This document shows, piece after piece, positions 17,177 through 26,654 of a stretch of DNA of 64,000 nucleotides. The notes beneath the pieces are model-generated. The model had not been told where the DNA came from, made no database searches, and was given only the letters and a program-made list of their open reading frames with translations. Within the stretch, counting starts at the first letter, position 1. Every line of letters starts with the position of its first letter. Source of the DNA: Pseudomonas sp. ICMP 561 (GTDB lineage: Bacteria; Pseudomonadota; Gammaproteobacteria; Pseudomonadales; Pseudomonadaceae); NCBI RefSeq assembly GCF_002699985.1, contig NZ_LKBT01000034.1, forward strand, positions 359,860 to 423,859, written 5' to 3'. Position numbers and translations under genes: made by a program.

Positions 17177-18484
17177 ATGTTGACCTTCCTCGGCTTTGCC
17201 ATGGTCATTGCTTTCATGTACCTGATCATGAGCAAGCGCCTTTCCGCGCTGATTGCCCTGATTCTGGTGCCGATCCTGTTCGCCATCTTCGGCGGTTTCG
17301 CTACCGAAATCGGCCCGATGATGCTGGCTGGTATCACCAAGCTTGCGCCAACCGGCGTCATGCTGATGTTCGCCATTCTGTACTTCGCCTTGATGATCGA
17401 CTCGGGTCTGTTCGACCCGGCCGTGCGTCAGATTCTGAGGTGGGTCAAAGGCGACCCGATGAAAGTATCGGTGGGCACTGCGGTGCTGGCACTGGTGGTT
17501 TCTCTGGACGGTGACGGCGCAACGACCTACATGATCTGCGTCGCAGCCATGCTGCCGCTCTACAGCCGTATCGGCATGAGCCCGCGGATCATGGCCGGCC
17601 TGATCATTCTGGCAGGCGGCATCATGAACATGACCCCATGGGGTGGGCCGACCGCCCGCGCAGCCAGTGCGCTGCACGTGGAAGCATCCGATATTTTCGT
17701 ACCGATGATTCCTGCCATGTTCGCCGGTGTGGTTGCACTTCTGTTGATCGCCTACTTCTATGGCAAGCGTGAGCGTGCTCGTTTGGGCGAACTCCATCTG
17801 CAGGGCGATGAAGCCGATCACAGCGAAATCAGTGTTTCGCAGTTCCCGGATGCCCGTCGTCCGAAGATGATCTGGTTCAACGGTGCGCTGACTCTGTTGC
17901 TGATGATCTCTCTGATCATGAGCGTGTTGCCGCTGCCAGTCCTGTTCATGATTGCGTTCAGCATCGCGATGATCATCAACTACCCGAACATGCAGGATCA
18001 GAAAGATCGTGTGGCGGCTCACGCTGGTAGCGTGCTGTCAGTGGTCGGCCTGATTTTCGCCGCAGGTATCTTTACCGGCATTCTGACCGGCACCGGCATG
18101 GTTGATGCCATGTCCAAGAGCCTGTTGGCAGTGATTCCGGACGCAATGGGCCCGTACCTTGCGGTCATTACTGCTCTGGTCAGCATGCCGTTCACCTTCT
18201 TCATGTCCAACGACGCGTTCTACTTTGGCGTGTTGCCGGTACTGACTGAAGCGGCTGCTCACTACGGTATTTCCCCGGTGGAAATGGCCCGTGCCTCCAT
18301 CGTCGGTCAGCCGGTTCACTTGCTCAGCCCGCTGGTTCCTTCGACTTACCTGCTGGTAGCTCTGGCCGGTATCGAATTTGGTGATCACCAGCGCTTCACC
18401 TTGAAGTGGGCAGTTCTGGTTTGCCTGTGCATAATGGTCGCCGCTTTGCTGATGGGGATCTTTCCTTTCTACAGCAGTCTATAA
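17177..18484 (+). CDS. CitMHS family citrate/metal-citrate transporter
   Basis: This 435-residue, very hydrophobic protein has about 12 predicted membrane helices. It carries the CitMHS signature regions: ALVVSLDGDGATTYMICVAA, GGIMNMTPWGGPTARAA and the C-terminal FFMSNDAFYFGVLPVL. Characterised members import citrate as a proton or metal-ion symport complex. The start MLTFLGFAMVIAF has a GGAG Shine-Dalgarno nine bases upstream. No two-component regulator (such as TctDE) is next to it. Substrate detail (free or metal-bound citrate) cannot be read from sequence. Confidence 0.92.
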   Translation: MLTFLGFAMVIAFMYLIMSKRLSALIALILVPILFAIFGGFATEIGPMMLAGITKLAPTGVMLMFAILYFALMIDSGLFDPAVRQILRWVKGDPMKVSVGTAVLALVVSLDGDGATTYMICVAAMLPLYSRIGMSPRIMAGLIILAGGIMNMTPWGGPTARAASALHVEASDIFVPMIPAMFAGVVALLLIAYFYGKRERARLGELHLQGDEADHSEISVSQFPDARRPKMIWFNGALTLLLMISLIMSVLPLPVLFMIAFSIAMIINYPNMQDQKDRVAAHAGSVLSVVGLIFAAGIFTGILTGTGMVDAMSKSLLAVIPDAMGPYLAVITALVSMPFTFFMSNDAFYFGVLPVLTEAAAHYGISPVEMARASIVGQPVHLLSPLVPSTYLLVALAGIEFGDHQRFTLKWAVLVCLCIMVAALLMGIFPFYSSL

Positions 18485-18498
18485 AGTCGGCTCACTTG

Positions 18499-18546
18499 TT
18501 TTGCGGCCCATGTCCCGGTCTTCATCGTCGGGTCTGGGCCGCAAAA
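18499..18546. terminator. Long hairpin between citMHS and terC
   Basis: A perfect 12-bp stem, TTTTGCGGCCCA (18499-18510) with TGGGCCGCAAAA (18535-18546), encloses a second small stem (CCCG/CGGG). It is likely a terminator for citMHS, although no long T-run follows on the plus strand. Confidence 0.6.
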
Positions 18547-18571
18547 GTTTAAACGCTCAAAGGATTACAAA

Positions 18572-19339
18572 ATGGAATGGCTGACCAATCCTGAAATATG
18601 GATTGCTTTCTTTACCCTGACTGCCCTGGAAATCGTCCTGGGCATCGACAACATCATCATGATCTCGATTCTGGTCAGCCGCATGCCCAAGCATATGCAG
18701 GCGCGCACCCGGATTTTCGGTCTGGCGCTGGCCATGGTCACGCGCATCCTGTTGCTGCTGTCGATCACATGGGTCATGCGTCTTACCGCTGACCTGTTCG
18801 TCGTCATGGGCCAAGGGATTTCGGGTCGCGACCTGATCCTGTTCTTCGGTGGTCTGTTCCTGCTGTGGAAAAGCTCGCAAGAGATCTACCATGGTCTGGA
18901 AGGCGAAGAAGAGTCGACAGACGAACCAGGTGGCAAAGGTGGCAAGTTCATCTACACCATCATCCAGATCGCTATCATCGACATCGTGTTCTCGCTGGAC
19001 TCAGTGATCACTGCTGTCGGCATGGTGTCCCACGTGCCGGTCATGGTTGCGGCCATCGTGGTTGCCGTTCTGGTGATGATGTTGTGCGCAGGCACCATCA
19101 GCGACTTCATCGAGAAGCACCCATCGTTGAAGATGCTGGCGCTGTCGTTCCTGATCGTTGTCGGTACCGTATTGATCGCCGAAGCGTTCGACGTGCATGT
19201 GCCTAAAGGCTACGTGTACTTCGCTATGGCGTTCTCGCTTGCTGTTGAAGCCATCAACATCAAAATGCGCGTTGCGCATGCGAAGAAGAAGGCGCAAAGC
19301 GACCCTGTAAAACTGCGTAAGGACGTTCCGGGCCAGTAA
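18572..19339 (+). CDS. TerC family membrane protein
   Basis: This 255-residue membrane protein has seven to eight hydrophobic segments. Two acidic membrane motifs define the TerC family: ALEIVLGIDNIIMISIL near residue 17 and IIDIVFSLDSVITAVGM near residue 135. Family members are linked to metal (manganese) export and tellurite resistance. The gene is monocistronic and closes with a strong terminator. No yybP-ykoY type manganese riboswitch was found in the short upstream gap. Confidence 0.92.
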   Translation: MEWLTNPEIWIAFFTLTALEIVLGIDNIIMISILVSRMPKHMQARTRIFGLALAMVTRILLLLSITWVMRLTADLFVVMGQGISGRDLILFFGGLFLLWKSSQEIYHGLEGEEESTDEPGGKGGKFIYTIIQIAIIDIVFSLDSVITAVGMVSHVPVMVAAIVVAVLVMMLCAGTISDFIEKHPSLKMLALSFLIVVGTVLIAEAFDVHVPKGYVYFAMAFSLAVEAINIKMRVAHAKKKAQSDPVKLRKDVPGQ

Positions 19340-19354
19340 GCCGGTGTGTCACTG

Positions 19355-19387
19355 AAAAAAGGGGCGCACTGATGCGCCCCTTTTTTT
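19355..19387 (+). terminator. Rho-independent terminator after terC
   Basis: GGGGCGCA (19361-19368) pairs with TGCGCCCC (19373-19380) across a four-base loop, preceded by six A and followed by seven T. Confidence 0.95.
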
Positions 19388-19427
19388 GCCTGCAATCGCA
19401 GTTCGTGCATTGTAAATGCGGTTCTGG

Positions 19428-19516
19428 TGGGAGCGAATTCATTCGCGAAGGGGCGATTACAGATGATAAATATCCATCGGATATACCGGCCTATCGCGAA
19501 TGAATTCGCTCCCACA
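19428..19516. repeat. REP pair, family C
   Basis: The palindromic unit GGAGCGAATTCATTCGCGAA (19430-19449) recurs in inverse orientation at about 19494-19515. It occupies the middle of the 366-bp gap before the Na/Pi gene. The remaining 190 bp up to that gene hold no recognised feature. Confidence 0.85.
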
Positions 19517-19705
19517 GGGATCGTGTTTCCTTGCACGCAAATGTAGATGGCTGATTTATTACATATTTGTTTCAATGGCTGGATGCCAATCATTGTTGGC
19601 ATTTAAGTCAAAGGCCGACTAAAGGTTAGTAAGGCCTGGCAAGCGCGACATTCGCTGCACCTTCAATTCATTGCCCGTATGGGCACACCTCAGGGGGCTT
19701 TCCGT

Positions 19706-21358
19706 ATGCTGACCCTGCTCGATTTGCTTTCGGCCGTGGCCTTGCTGATCTGGGGCACTCACATTGTTCGTACCGGCATTTTGCGCGTGTACGGCGCGCA
19801 GTTGCGTCACGTCATCAGTCAGAACATGTCCAAGCGTCCGCTGGCTTTTATCGCCGGCATTCTGGTGACCGCGGTTGTGCAGAGCAGCAACGCCACCGCC
19901 ATGCTGGTGACTTCATTTGTCGGTCAGGGCCTCATGGCGCTGACGCCTGCCCTGGCAATCATGCTGGGCGCGGATGTCGGCACGGCCTTGATGTCGCGCA
20001 TCCTGACGTTCGATTTATCCTGGCTGTCGCCACTGCTGATTTTCCTGGGCGTGGTGTTCTTTCTGTCGCGCAAGCAGACTCGTCTAGGTCAGATGGGGCG
20101 CGTTGCCATTGGCCTTGGGCTGATTGTGCTGGCGCTGCAACTGATCGTCGCCGCTGCGGCCCCGATCACCCAAAACGCTGGCGTAAAAGTACTGTTTGCG
20201 TCGCTGACCGGCGATTTGCTGCTGGATGCACTGGTGGGCGCGCTGTTCGCGATGATTTCCTACTCCAGTCTGGCCGCCGTGCTGCTGACCGCAACGCTGG
20301 CAGGCGCTGAAATCATCAGCTTGCCGGTGGCTATCGGCCTTGTGATCGGCGCCAACATCGGCAGTGGCATGCTGGCCTTCCTGAGCACCAGCATGCAGAA
20401 CGTTGCCGGTCGCCAAGTGGCCTTGGGCAGCTTGCTGTACAAATTGTTTGGCCTGCTGCTGGTCATTCCGGTGCTCGACCCACTCGTACGCTGGATCGAC
20501 AGCCTGGGCTTCAGCCCGCAAGACATGGTCATTGGCTTCCACCTGGTCTACAACACCGCCCGCTGTCTGATCATGCTGCCCACCGTCGGCCCGATGGCGC
20601 GGCTGTGTTCGGTCATCTTGCCGGAGCGTCCCGAGGTCAACGGGCTGGCCAAGCCGCGCCATCTGGACCTGACAGCCCTGTCTACGCCTAGCCTTGCGTT
20701 GGCGAATGCCGTGCGGGAAACCCTGCGCATGGGTGACCTGATTGAAGGCATGCTCGGCTCGATGCTGGAAGTCCTGCGCGGTACGCAAACGTCCATGACT
20801 CAGGAAATGCGTCGCCTCAACGATGACGTCGAAGCGCTGTACAGCGCGATCAAGCTTTATCTGGCGCAGATGCCCCGGGAGGACCTCGGTGAGCAGGACA
20901 ATCGGCGCTGGGCGGAAATCATCGAGCTGACCATCAACCTGGAACTGGCTGCCGGATTGATCGAACGCATGCTGCGCAAAATCCAGCAGCAGAAAACCTC
21001 CCAGCGTCGCTCCTTCTCCGAGGTCGGGCTGGAAGAGCTGGCGGGCCTGCAATCGCAGTTGCTGGCCAACCTGCGTCTGGGTTTGTCGGTGTTCCTCAGC
21101 GGTGATCCGGAAAGCGCTCGCCAGTTGCTGCGTGAAAAACGCCGCTTCCGCGCTCAGGAGCGTCGCCTTGCCCATGCCCACGTCAGCCGCCTGCAACGCA
21201 AAGTGGTGCAGAGCCTTGAAACCAGCTCGCTGCACCTGGAATTGATTGCGGATATGAAGCGCCTCAACTCATTGTTTTGCAGCAGCGCCTACGCCGTACT
21301 GGAAACCGCCGACACTGGCGCATTGTCCAGCGAAAGCGAGCCAGAGCAGCCCGCGTAA
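19706..21358 (+). CDS. Na/Pi cotransporter family protein with PhoU-like tail
   Basis: This 550-residue protein has the duplicated Na/Pi symporter core: QSSNATAMLVTSFVGQG near residue 60 and the second repeat ISYSSLAAVLLTATLAGAE near residue 190. About eight membrane helices end near residue 300. The C-terminal 250 residues form a helical, PhoU-like cytoplasmic domain (ETLRMGDLIEGMLGSMLEVL onward). The start was placed at MLTLLDLLSAVAL, with AGGGGG nine bases upstream, rather than at an ATG nine codons earlier. Members import phosphate with sodium. Confidence 0.9.
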   Translation: MLTLLDLLSAVALLIWGTHIVRTGILRVYGAQLRHVISQNMSKRPLAFIAGILVTAVVQSSNATAMLVTSFVGQGLMALTPALAIMLGADVGTALMSRILTFDLSWLSPLLIFLGVVFFLSRKQTRLGQMGRVAIGLGLIVLALQLIVAAAAPITQNAGVKVLFASLTGDLLLDALVGALFAMISYSSLAAVLLTATLAGAEIISLPVAIGLVIGANIGSGMLAFLSTSMQNVAGRQVALGSLLYKLFGLLLVIPVLDPLVRWIDSLGFSPQDMVIGFHLVYNTARCLIMLPTVGPMARLCSVILPERPEVNGLAKPRHLDLTALSTPSLALANAVRETLRMGDLIEGMLGSMLEVLRGTQTSMTQEMRRLNDDVEALYSAIKLYLAQMPREDLGEQDNRRWAEIIELTINLELAAGLIERMLRKIQQQKTSQRRSFSEVGLEELAGLQSQLLANLRLGLSVFLSGDPESARQLLREKRRFRAQERRLAHAHVSRLQRKVVQSLETSSLHLELIADMKRLNSLFCSSAYAVLETADTGALSSESEPEQPA

Positions 21359-21430
21359 AAGTGGTGATGTGAACGTACCGGGCACATCGAAGTCTGTTAG
21401 ACATACCGATCCGCAAGGAAGCAATGTTTT

Positions 21431-22816
21431 ATGCGTTGCCTGCTGTTCGCTTGTCTGTTTCTGATCGCACTGCCTTCCTCCGCTCTCGACCGTTTTCAGG
21501 TCGAGGGCTATATGCTGCCCAACGGTTTGCAACTGCTGCTCAAGCCGGGCTATGAAAAAGGCCACGTGGCCATTCGTTTGGTGGTCGGCATTGGTTTCGA
21601 TGACTTCCCGTGTGAAGACAAAGAGCTGCCGCATTTGCTGGAGCATTTGCTGTTCAGCGGTATCGACGACGCGGGTGAAGGAGGGCTGGAAGAGCGCATG
21701 CAGGCGCTGGGTGGCGACTGGAATGCGTTCACCAGCAACACCGACACCACATTCGTGATCGAGGCTCCGGCGCAGAATCAGCGCAAGGTGCTGGACCTGC
21801 TGCTGGACGTGCTGACCAAGACCCACTTCGATCAGCCCGATCTGGATACCGTCAAACGTATCGTCGAGCGCGAAGATGGCGGCCATTACTCGCACCTGCA
21901 ACGCTGGCTGGATCGCAAGGATCTGGGTCACAACGCCAGCAGCCAGTTGGCGGTGGAGATGGGCCTCAAGTGCGCCGAGCGCCCTCAGGTCGATCACATC
22001 ACACTGGATCAGGTTCAAGAGGTGTTCAGCTCCTGGTATGCGCCGAACAACATGACGCTGATCGTGGTCGGCGATCTGGACCGGCTGTTGCCGAGCTATC
22101 TGGAGCGTACGTTCGGTGAGCTTGATGCGCTTGATCCCATCGACCATCCCCCGTTGGCCGAGCCCAATGACGCGGCTGAAAAAGACCGTACCTTGATTCG
22201 TGGAACGCTGGGCGACGCTGCGCGGCTGCATCTGATATTCAACGAGCCGCTGCTGGACGATCAGCATGATGAAACGCTGGAGCTCGTCAGCGACTACCTT
22301 GAATGGGCGCTCTACAGCGACCTGCGCCTCAAGCACGGTTTGTCTTACGGTCCGTGGGTCGACCGTGAGGTCTTCGGCGGCACGGGCTTCATGAGTCTGA
22401 ATGCCGACCTTGAACGCGATGACGTTGATCAGGCCAAGGAGTACGTCCGCGCAATGCTCGAACGTCTGCAGGTGGACGGCCTCGATCCGGCGGCATTCGC
22501 CCGGATCAAACAAGCCACCATCGCCAAGCAGGTCTGGGCGGTGCAGGGCAATAGCGCCCTGGCGGACTATTACTGGGGCGCGCTCAACGATTACGAAAAA
22601 GGCCGGTTTGCTGATCCGGTCAAGCGTTATAAAGCCGTCAGCCTTGACAGCGCCAACCGCGCGCTGCGCGAATTGCTCAAGCAGAAGAGTTATTGGCGCA
22701 CCGAGCAGTCGTTGCTGAGTTACGACAGTTTGTTCTGGTTGACGACGGCAGTGGTGGGCTTACTGGTGTTGCTGGTGGGATGGCGCGTTAGCAGCTATAG
22801 CCGTAAACGCCGATGA
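21431..22816 (+). CDS. M16 family zinc peptidase with C-terminal membrane anchor
   Basis: This 461-residue protein has an N-terminal signal peptide (MRCLLFACLFLIALPSSALD) and the inverted zinc-binding motif HLLEH at residues 68-72 of the M16 (insulinase/pitrilysin) family. The downstream zinc-ligand glutamate is likely in IVEREDGGHYS. The last 35 residues contain a hydrophobic helix (WLTTAVVGLLVLLVGWRV) and a positive tail (SRKRR), suggesting anchoring in the inner membrane with the catalytic part in the periplasm. It is about half the size of pitrilysin, so it is a single M16 unit. Substrates are unknown. Confidence 0.88.
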   Translation: MRCLLFACLFLIALPSSALDRFQVEGYMLPNGLQLLLKPGYEKGHVAIRLVVGIGFDDFPCEDKELPHLLEHLLFSGIDDAGEGGLEERMQALGGDWNAFTSNTDTTFVIEAPAQNQRKVLDLLLDVLTKTHFDQPDLDTVKRIVEREDGGHYSHLQRWLDRKDLGHNASSQLAVEMGLKCAERPQVDHITLDQVQEVFSSWYAPNNMTLIVVGDLDRLLPSYLERTFGELDALDPIDHPPLAEPNDAAEKDRTLIRGTLGDAARLHLIFNEPLLDDQHDETLELVSDYLEWALYSDLRLKHGLSYGPWVDREVFGGTGFMSLNADLERDDVDQAKEYVRAMLERLQVDGLDPAAFARIKQATIAKQVWAVQGNSALADYYWGALNDYEKGRFADPVKRYKAVSLDSANRALRELLKQKSYWRTEQSLLSYDSLFWLTTAVVGLLVLLVGWRVSSYSRKRR

Positions 22817-22837
22817 TCATTCAGGCTGGAATCCTGC

Positions 22838-23014
22838 TTCTGTGGGAGCCGAGCTTGCTCGTGATAAACGATGACGTGGTATGTCGTCTAACGGCGTCTC
22901 AAGCAACGTATACGCAAATCCGTAGGACCGGCTTTAGCCGGGAGGGCGTCGGGACATTCGCTAAATATCCTTCGCCAGAAATAACGCTCTCCCGGCTAAA
23001 GCCGGTCCTACAAG
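22838..23014. repeat. REP array: family B half-element plus family A pair
   Basis: A diverged family B unit (TGTGGGAGCCGAGCTTGCTC, about 22841-22862) is followed by a perfect family A pair at 22922-22945 and 22988-23013. The array fills about half of the 368-bp gap before the DUF5924 gene. The other half holds no recognised feature. Confidence 0.8.
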
Positions 23015-23184
23015 ATAACGATCATGCTTGCGGGCAAACATAGAATTTCCCACAGAGTTTTGTGTTAGCCGCGCCACCGGCGCAGCTCAGCAAATAGCCG
23101 TATCAGAACACCGAACAATGAATTCACTGGCAGCACTGTTATCCTGCTGACCCTTTTTTCCACACCATCAAGTGAATCGCTGAA

Positions 23185-24390
23185 ATGCCTCAATGGAAAT
23201 CCCTGATCGTCCGCATCGTTGAACTGATGAAGCGTTATCCGGGGCTTATTGCGGCGGGTGGTTTCGTTTCGGGTATCGCCAGCTTCATTCTGGTGGACCG
23301 TCAGGAAGGCCTGGCAACCTGGATCGCCGTGGTAATGCTGCTCAGCTGGCTGTGGCTGATGGTCGAAGGCAGCGCCATGGTGCTGTTCACCAAGGTTTTC
23401 AAACGCAGAATTCCCGAAGGAATACTGCGTTACGGCACGCAGATGATTCACCAGGAAAGCCTGTTCTTCGTTCTGCCGTTCTTCTTCATTACCACTACAT
23501 GGAACAGCGCCCAGGCGATTTTTACCGGGATGCTGGGTGCGGCCGGTCTTATCTCCATCATTGATCCGCTGTACTACAAATGGCTTGCCCCTCGGCGCTG
23601 GCTGTTCATGGCCTTGCACACCCTGACCCTGTTCGCTGCCTTGCTGACCGCGCTGCCGATCATCCTGCACCTGACCACCGCCGAGAGTTACAAGCTGTCG
23701 CTGGGCATCGCGATGCTGCTGTCATTCCCCAGCCTGATATCGAGTTTCCCGGTCACCAGTTGGCGGCGCGGCGTGGGTGTGGTGGTCATGATCCTGGCAA
23801 TCGGCGGCGCAGGCTGGCTGCTGCGTTCATGGGTGCCGCCCGCGACGCTGTGGCTGACCGAAGTAGCGGTCAGCATCGACTTCGATAACAAAAACCGCAC
23901 GCCAGGGGACAGCGTCACCCAAGTCAGCGCTAATCAGGTTCGCAACAGTGGTTTGTACGCCTACACCTCGATCAATGCGCCGCGTGGTCTGGATGAGCGG
24001 ATTTACCACGTGTGGCGACACAACGGCAAAGAAGTCGACCGGATTGCGCTGGATATCCATGGTGGCCGTAAAGAAGGCTACCGAGCGTGGACCCACAAAC
24101 GCAATTTCCCACAGGACGCGGTGGGCAAATGGCAGGTGAGGGTGCTGACTGAAGACGGACAGATGATCGGCGTGCTGCGTTTTGAAGTGACCGAGGCTGA
24201 TCAGGCGCCTGTCACTCGACCTTCTGGCCGGATAATCCGTCTCAAGCCGGGTGGCGATGACAGCAACAGCGGGGCTGATGAGCCTGCGCCGCAGCGCTCA
24301 GAGCCCGAGGCAAAAGAGCCTGAAAAGGCTCAGCCTGAGGCGGCCGAGCCTGACGTCAAACCTGAAGCTGCCGAGCCCGCCGCTCAGTAA
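23185..24390 (+). CDS. DUF5924/DUF2914 family membrane protein
   Basis: This 401-residue protein has five to seven membrane helices in its first 220 residues (LIAAGGFVSGIASFILV, WIAVVMLLSWLWLMVEG, LFFVLPFFFITTTW, LFMALHTLTLFAALLTALPI and two more). A soluble beta-rich C-terminal domain of the DUF2914 type follows (about residues 235-340, YHVWRHNGKEVDRIALDIHGGR, GKWQVRVLTEDGQMIG). It ends with a low-complexity acidic Pro/Glu/Ala tail. Function is unknown. It is convergent with the SpmAB-like gene, with nine bases between the stops. Confidence 0.8.
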   Translation: MPQWKSLIVRIVELMKRYPGLIAAGGFVSGIASFILVDRQEGLATWIAVVMLLSWLWLMVEGSAMVLFTKVFKRRIPEGILRYGTQMIHQESLFFVLPFFFITTTWNSAQAIFTGMLGAAGLISIIDPLYYKWLAPRRWLFMALHTLTLFAALLTALPIILHLTTAESYKLSLGIAMLLSFPSLISSFPVTSWRRGVGVVVMILAIGGAGWLLRSWVPPATLWLTEVAVSIDFDNKNRTPGDSVTQVSANQVRNSGLYAYTSINAPRGLDERIYHVWRHNGKEVDRIALDIHGGRKEGYRAWTHKRNFPQDAVGKWQVRVLTEDGQMIGVLRFEVTEADQAPVTRPSGRIIRLKPGGDDSNSGADEPAPQRSEPEAKEPEKAQPEAAEPDVKPEAAEPAAQ

Positions 24391-24399
24391 GGCTGACGC

Positions 24400-25641
24400 T
24401 TACTGCGCGGTTGCGCCGAAGAACCAGTACGTGACCATGATTGCCGCGATCACTCCGGCAAGCTCGGCCAGCAGCGCGCAGCCTACGGCGTGGCGTGCGC
24501 GCTGGATGCCAACGGCACCGAAGTACACCGCCAGCACGTAGAACGTGGTTTCGGTACTGCCCTGAATCGTCGCGGCAGCCAGCGCTGCAAAGCTGTCTAC
24601 GCCTTGAGTCTGCATGGTCTCGATCAGCAGCGCCCGGGCGGCACTGCCCGAGAACGGTTTGACCATTGCCGTTGGCAGCGCATCGACAAAGCGTGTGTCC
24701 ACCCCCAGCCACTGAACCAGATGACGGATACCTTCCAGGCCCATGTCCAGCGCGCCCGAAGCACGCAGCACGCCGACCGCACAGAGCATCGCTACCAGAT
24801 AGGGCAACAGGCCTTTGGCGACGTCAAAACCTTCCTTCGCACCTTCAACAAACGCCTCATAGACCTGGACCTTGCGTAACGCACCGATCACCAGAAACAT
24901 AATGATCAGGCCGAACAGCGTCAGGTTGCCGAGGATAGAAGAGAGGCCGGCCAATGCCGCTGCCGACATGGTTGCCAGCAACGCCATAAAACCGCCGAGA
25001 AGCAGTGCGCCGGGGATCAGGTAGGCCAGCACGACCGGGTCCCACAGCCGCAGGCGCTGCATGAACGCCACCGACAACAGGCCGACGATCGTCGAGGCGC
25101 TGGTCGCCAGAAGAATGGGCAAGAACACCAGCGTCGGGTCGAGGGCGCCTTGCTGTGCGCGGTACATAAAAATCGAAACAGGCAGCAACGTCAGCGAAGA
25201 CGCGTTGAGTACCAGAAACAGAATCTGTGCATTACTGGCCGTGGTCTGGCTGGGGTTGAGCTCCTGCAGCGAGCGCATGGCCTTGAGGCCGATTGGCGTT
25301 GCTGCGTTATCCAAGCCCAATGCGTTGGCAGCGAAGTTGAGGGTGATCAGACCCAGGGCAGGGTGGCCCGCGGGGACTTCGGGCATCAGGCGCAGGAACA
25401 ACGGCCCCAGGACTTTCGCCAGCCAGTCGACGATTCCGGCTTTCTCTGCAATGCGCAGAAAACCTAGCCACAGCGTCAGTGTGCCGAACAGCAGCACCAT
25501 GACTTCAACCGACAATTTGGCCATGGCAAAGATGCTTTCGACCATGGCCGCAAAAATGCCGGCGTTACCGCCAATCAGCCACTGGCCAAATGCGGAGATT
25601 GCCGCAATCAGAAAAAAACCGAGCCATAGAGCGTTAAGCAT
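24400..25641 (-). CDS. Nucleoside-recognition domain protein, fused SpmA-SpmB type
   Basis: This 413-residue integral membrane protein carries two nucleoside-recognition (Gate) domains. The first, SpmA-like part covers about residues 1-200 (LNFAANALGLDNAATPIGLKAM). The second, SpmB-like part covers about 215-413 (PFSGSAARALLIETM, GSTETTFYVLAVYFG). In spore formers the two are separate spore-maturation genes; in Gram-negatives a single fused protein is common and unrelated to sporulation. The role is unknown and transport is likely. Start MLNALWLGFFLIAA has GGGGGA upstream on the minus strand. Confidence 0.88.
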   Translation of the reverse strand: MLNALWLGFFLIAAISAFGQWLIGGNAGIFAAMVESIFAMAKLSVEVMVLLFGTLTLWLGFLRIAEKAGIVDWLAKVLGPLFLRLMPEVPAGHPALGLITLNFAANALGLDNAATPIGLKAMRSLQELNPSQTTASNAQILFLVLNASSLTLLPVSIFMYRAQQGALDPTLVFLPILLATSASTIVGLLSVAFMQRLRLWDPVVLAYLIPGALLLGGFMALLATMSAAALAGLSSILGNLTLFGLIIMFLVIGALRKVQVYEAFVEGAKEGFDVAKGLLPYLVAMLCAVGVLRASGALDMGLEGIRHLVQWLGVDTRFVDALPTAMVKPFSGSAARALLIETMQTQGVDSFAALAAATIQGSTETTFYVLAVYFGAVGIQRARHAVGCALLAELAGVIAAIMVTYWFFGATAQ

Positions 25642-25776
25642 TCACAAGTCCCCCGCAAGATGCCGCGATGATAGCGGTGCGAGGGCAAACAACAAACCCT
25701 GGAGAGGTCAGGATAAATCTGAAAGAGCCCCACATATGTCCCTGAACCAGGCTTTCGTGCAATAAACGTGTAACCC

Positions 25777-25865
25777 TGTGGGAGCGAATTCATTCGCGAA
25801 AGCGGTGTGTCAGCCCCGGATATTTTTCAGGACTGCCGCCTTCGCGAATGAATTCGCTCCCACGG
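25777..25865. repeat. REP pair, family C
   Basis: Inverted copies of GGAGCGAATTCATTCGCGAA lie at about 25780-25800 and 25841-25862, nearly identical to the pair at 19428-19516. It sits between the SpmAB-like gene and the end of the envelope cluster. Confidence 0.85.
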
Positions 25866-25910
25866 GAAATACCATTTCAATTCGGGTGGCGAAGAGCCGC
25901 CCCTTTTTAC

Positions 25911-26651
25911 TCAGCGCAAAATCTTCGGCGCTTCATCCCGTGGCAGGTTGTTTTGCTGCACCGGCTGGCCGGTGTATTCCACTTCACCACGCAATTGCTC
26001 GCGCAGTTGACGGGCCACATCGACACCGATTGACCGAGACACGTCGCGCACAACGCGGGGGCGATTCAGAGAGACTTTAACGTCGCGGCTGTTGACCAGT
26101 TTGGTGTCCTGCCCTTCGCCCATGGCCGTAAACGCCGAGCTGATCTCGTAGGTACGGGTATTGATCAAACTGAAATCAGCCACCAGCGTCAGGCCAAGAA
26201 TCGCCGAATAACTGTTGGTGTTCGCCAGTTCGCCGATGTCCTGCTGGAAATCGATATCCGACACGGTTCCGAACAGCACGTAATCCGCGCCCTTGAAGCT
26301 GCCGCTCTTGATACGCTTGATGACGTCATAAACGTCTTCTTTGGATTGGGCGGTGTACGGCGTGCCTTGCACCAGCTGGAACATGCCGGACTTGATGATC
26401 TCGCCCTTGATATCACCACTGAATTTGCGCAGCTCGCCCTGCTCGATGTAGCTGTAACGCGCTTCATATTCGTCGTAGCTTGACGAGCCGCTGGCGCTGT
26501 AGCGGTTGGCTTGCAGGTTGCTCTTGGCTGATACGGTGTGGATATAAGCTTCCACGCGTTCCTGAAAAGCCAGGTCAGCCACGGCGATTTTCGGTGCAGC
26601 CTGAACGCCAAAGGCGCACATCAGGCCGAAGATGCCAATCCATGCGCGCAT
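25911..26651 (-). CDS. CsgG/LpoB-superfamily periplasmic protein
   Basis: This 246-residue exported protein has a signal peptide (residues 1-19, MRAWIGIFGLMCAFGVQAA). A CsgG/LpoB-like alpha/beta domain follows: KIAVADLAFQERVEAYI, FSGDIKGEIIKSGMFQLVQG, KGADYVLFGTVSDIDFQQD, LGLTLVADFSLINTRTYEI. It has no lipobox. The pattern resembles LpoB, the outer-membrane activator of penicillin-binding protein 1b, and related CsgG-type proteins. It is the last gene of a four-gene minus-strand cluster, three bases after lpoB, so co-translation is likely. A structural rather than enzymatic role is inferred. Confidence 0.75.
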   Translation of the reverse strand: MRAWIGIFGLMCAFGVQAAPKIAVADLAFQERVEAYIHTVSAKSNLQANRYSASGSSSYDEYEARYSYIEQGELRKFSGDIKGEIIKSGMFQLVQGTPYTAQSKEDVYDVIKRIKSGSFKGADYVLFGTVSDIDFQQDIGELANTNSYSAILGLTLVADFSLINTRTYEISSAFTAMGEGQDTKLVNSRDVKVSLNRPRVVRDVSRSIGVDVARQLREQLRGEVEYTGQPVQQNNLPRDEAPKILR

Positions 26652-26654
26652 TGC

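Noticed and set aside
18485..18571. A yybP-ykoY manganese riboswitch upstream of terC
   Set aside because: The 87-bp gap contains only a long perfect hairpin; the conserved riboswitch core is not visible.
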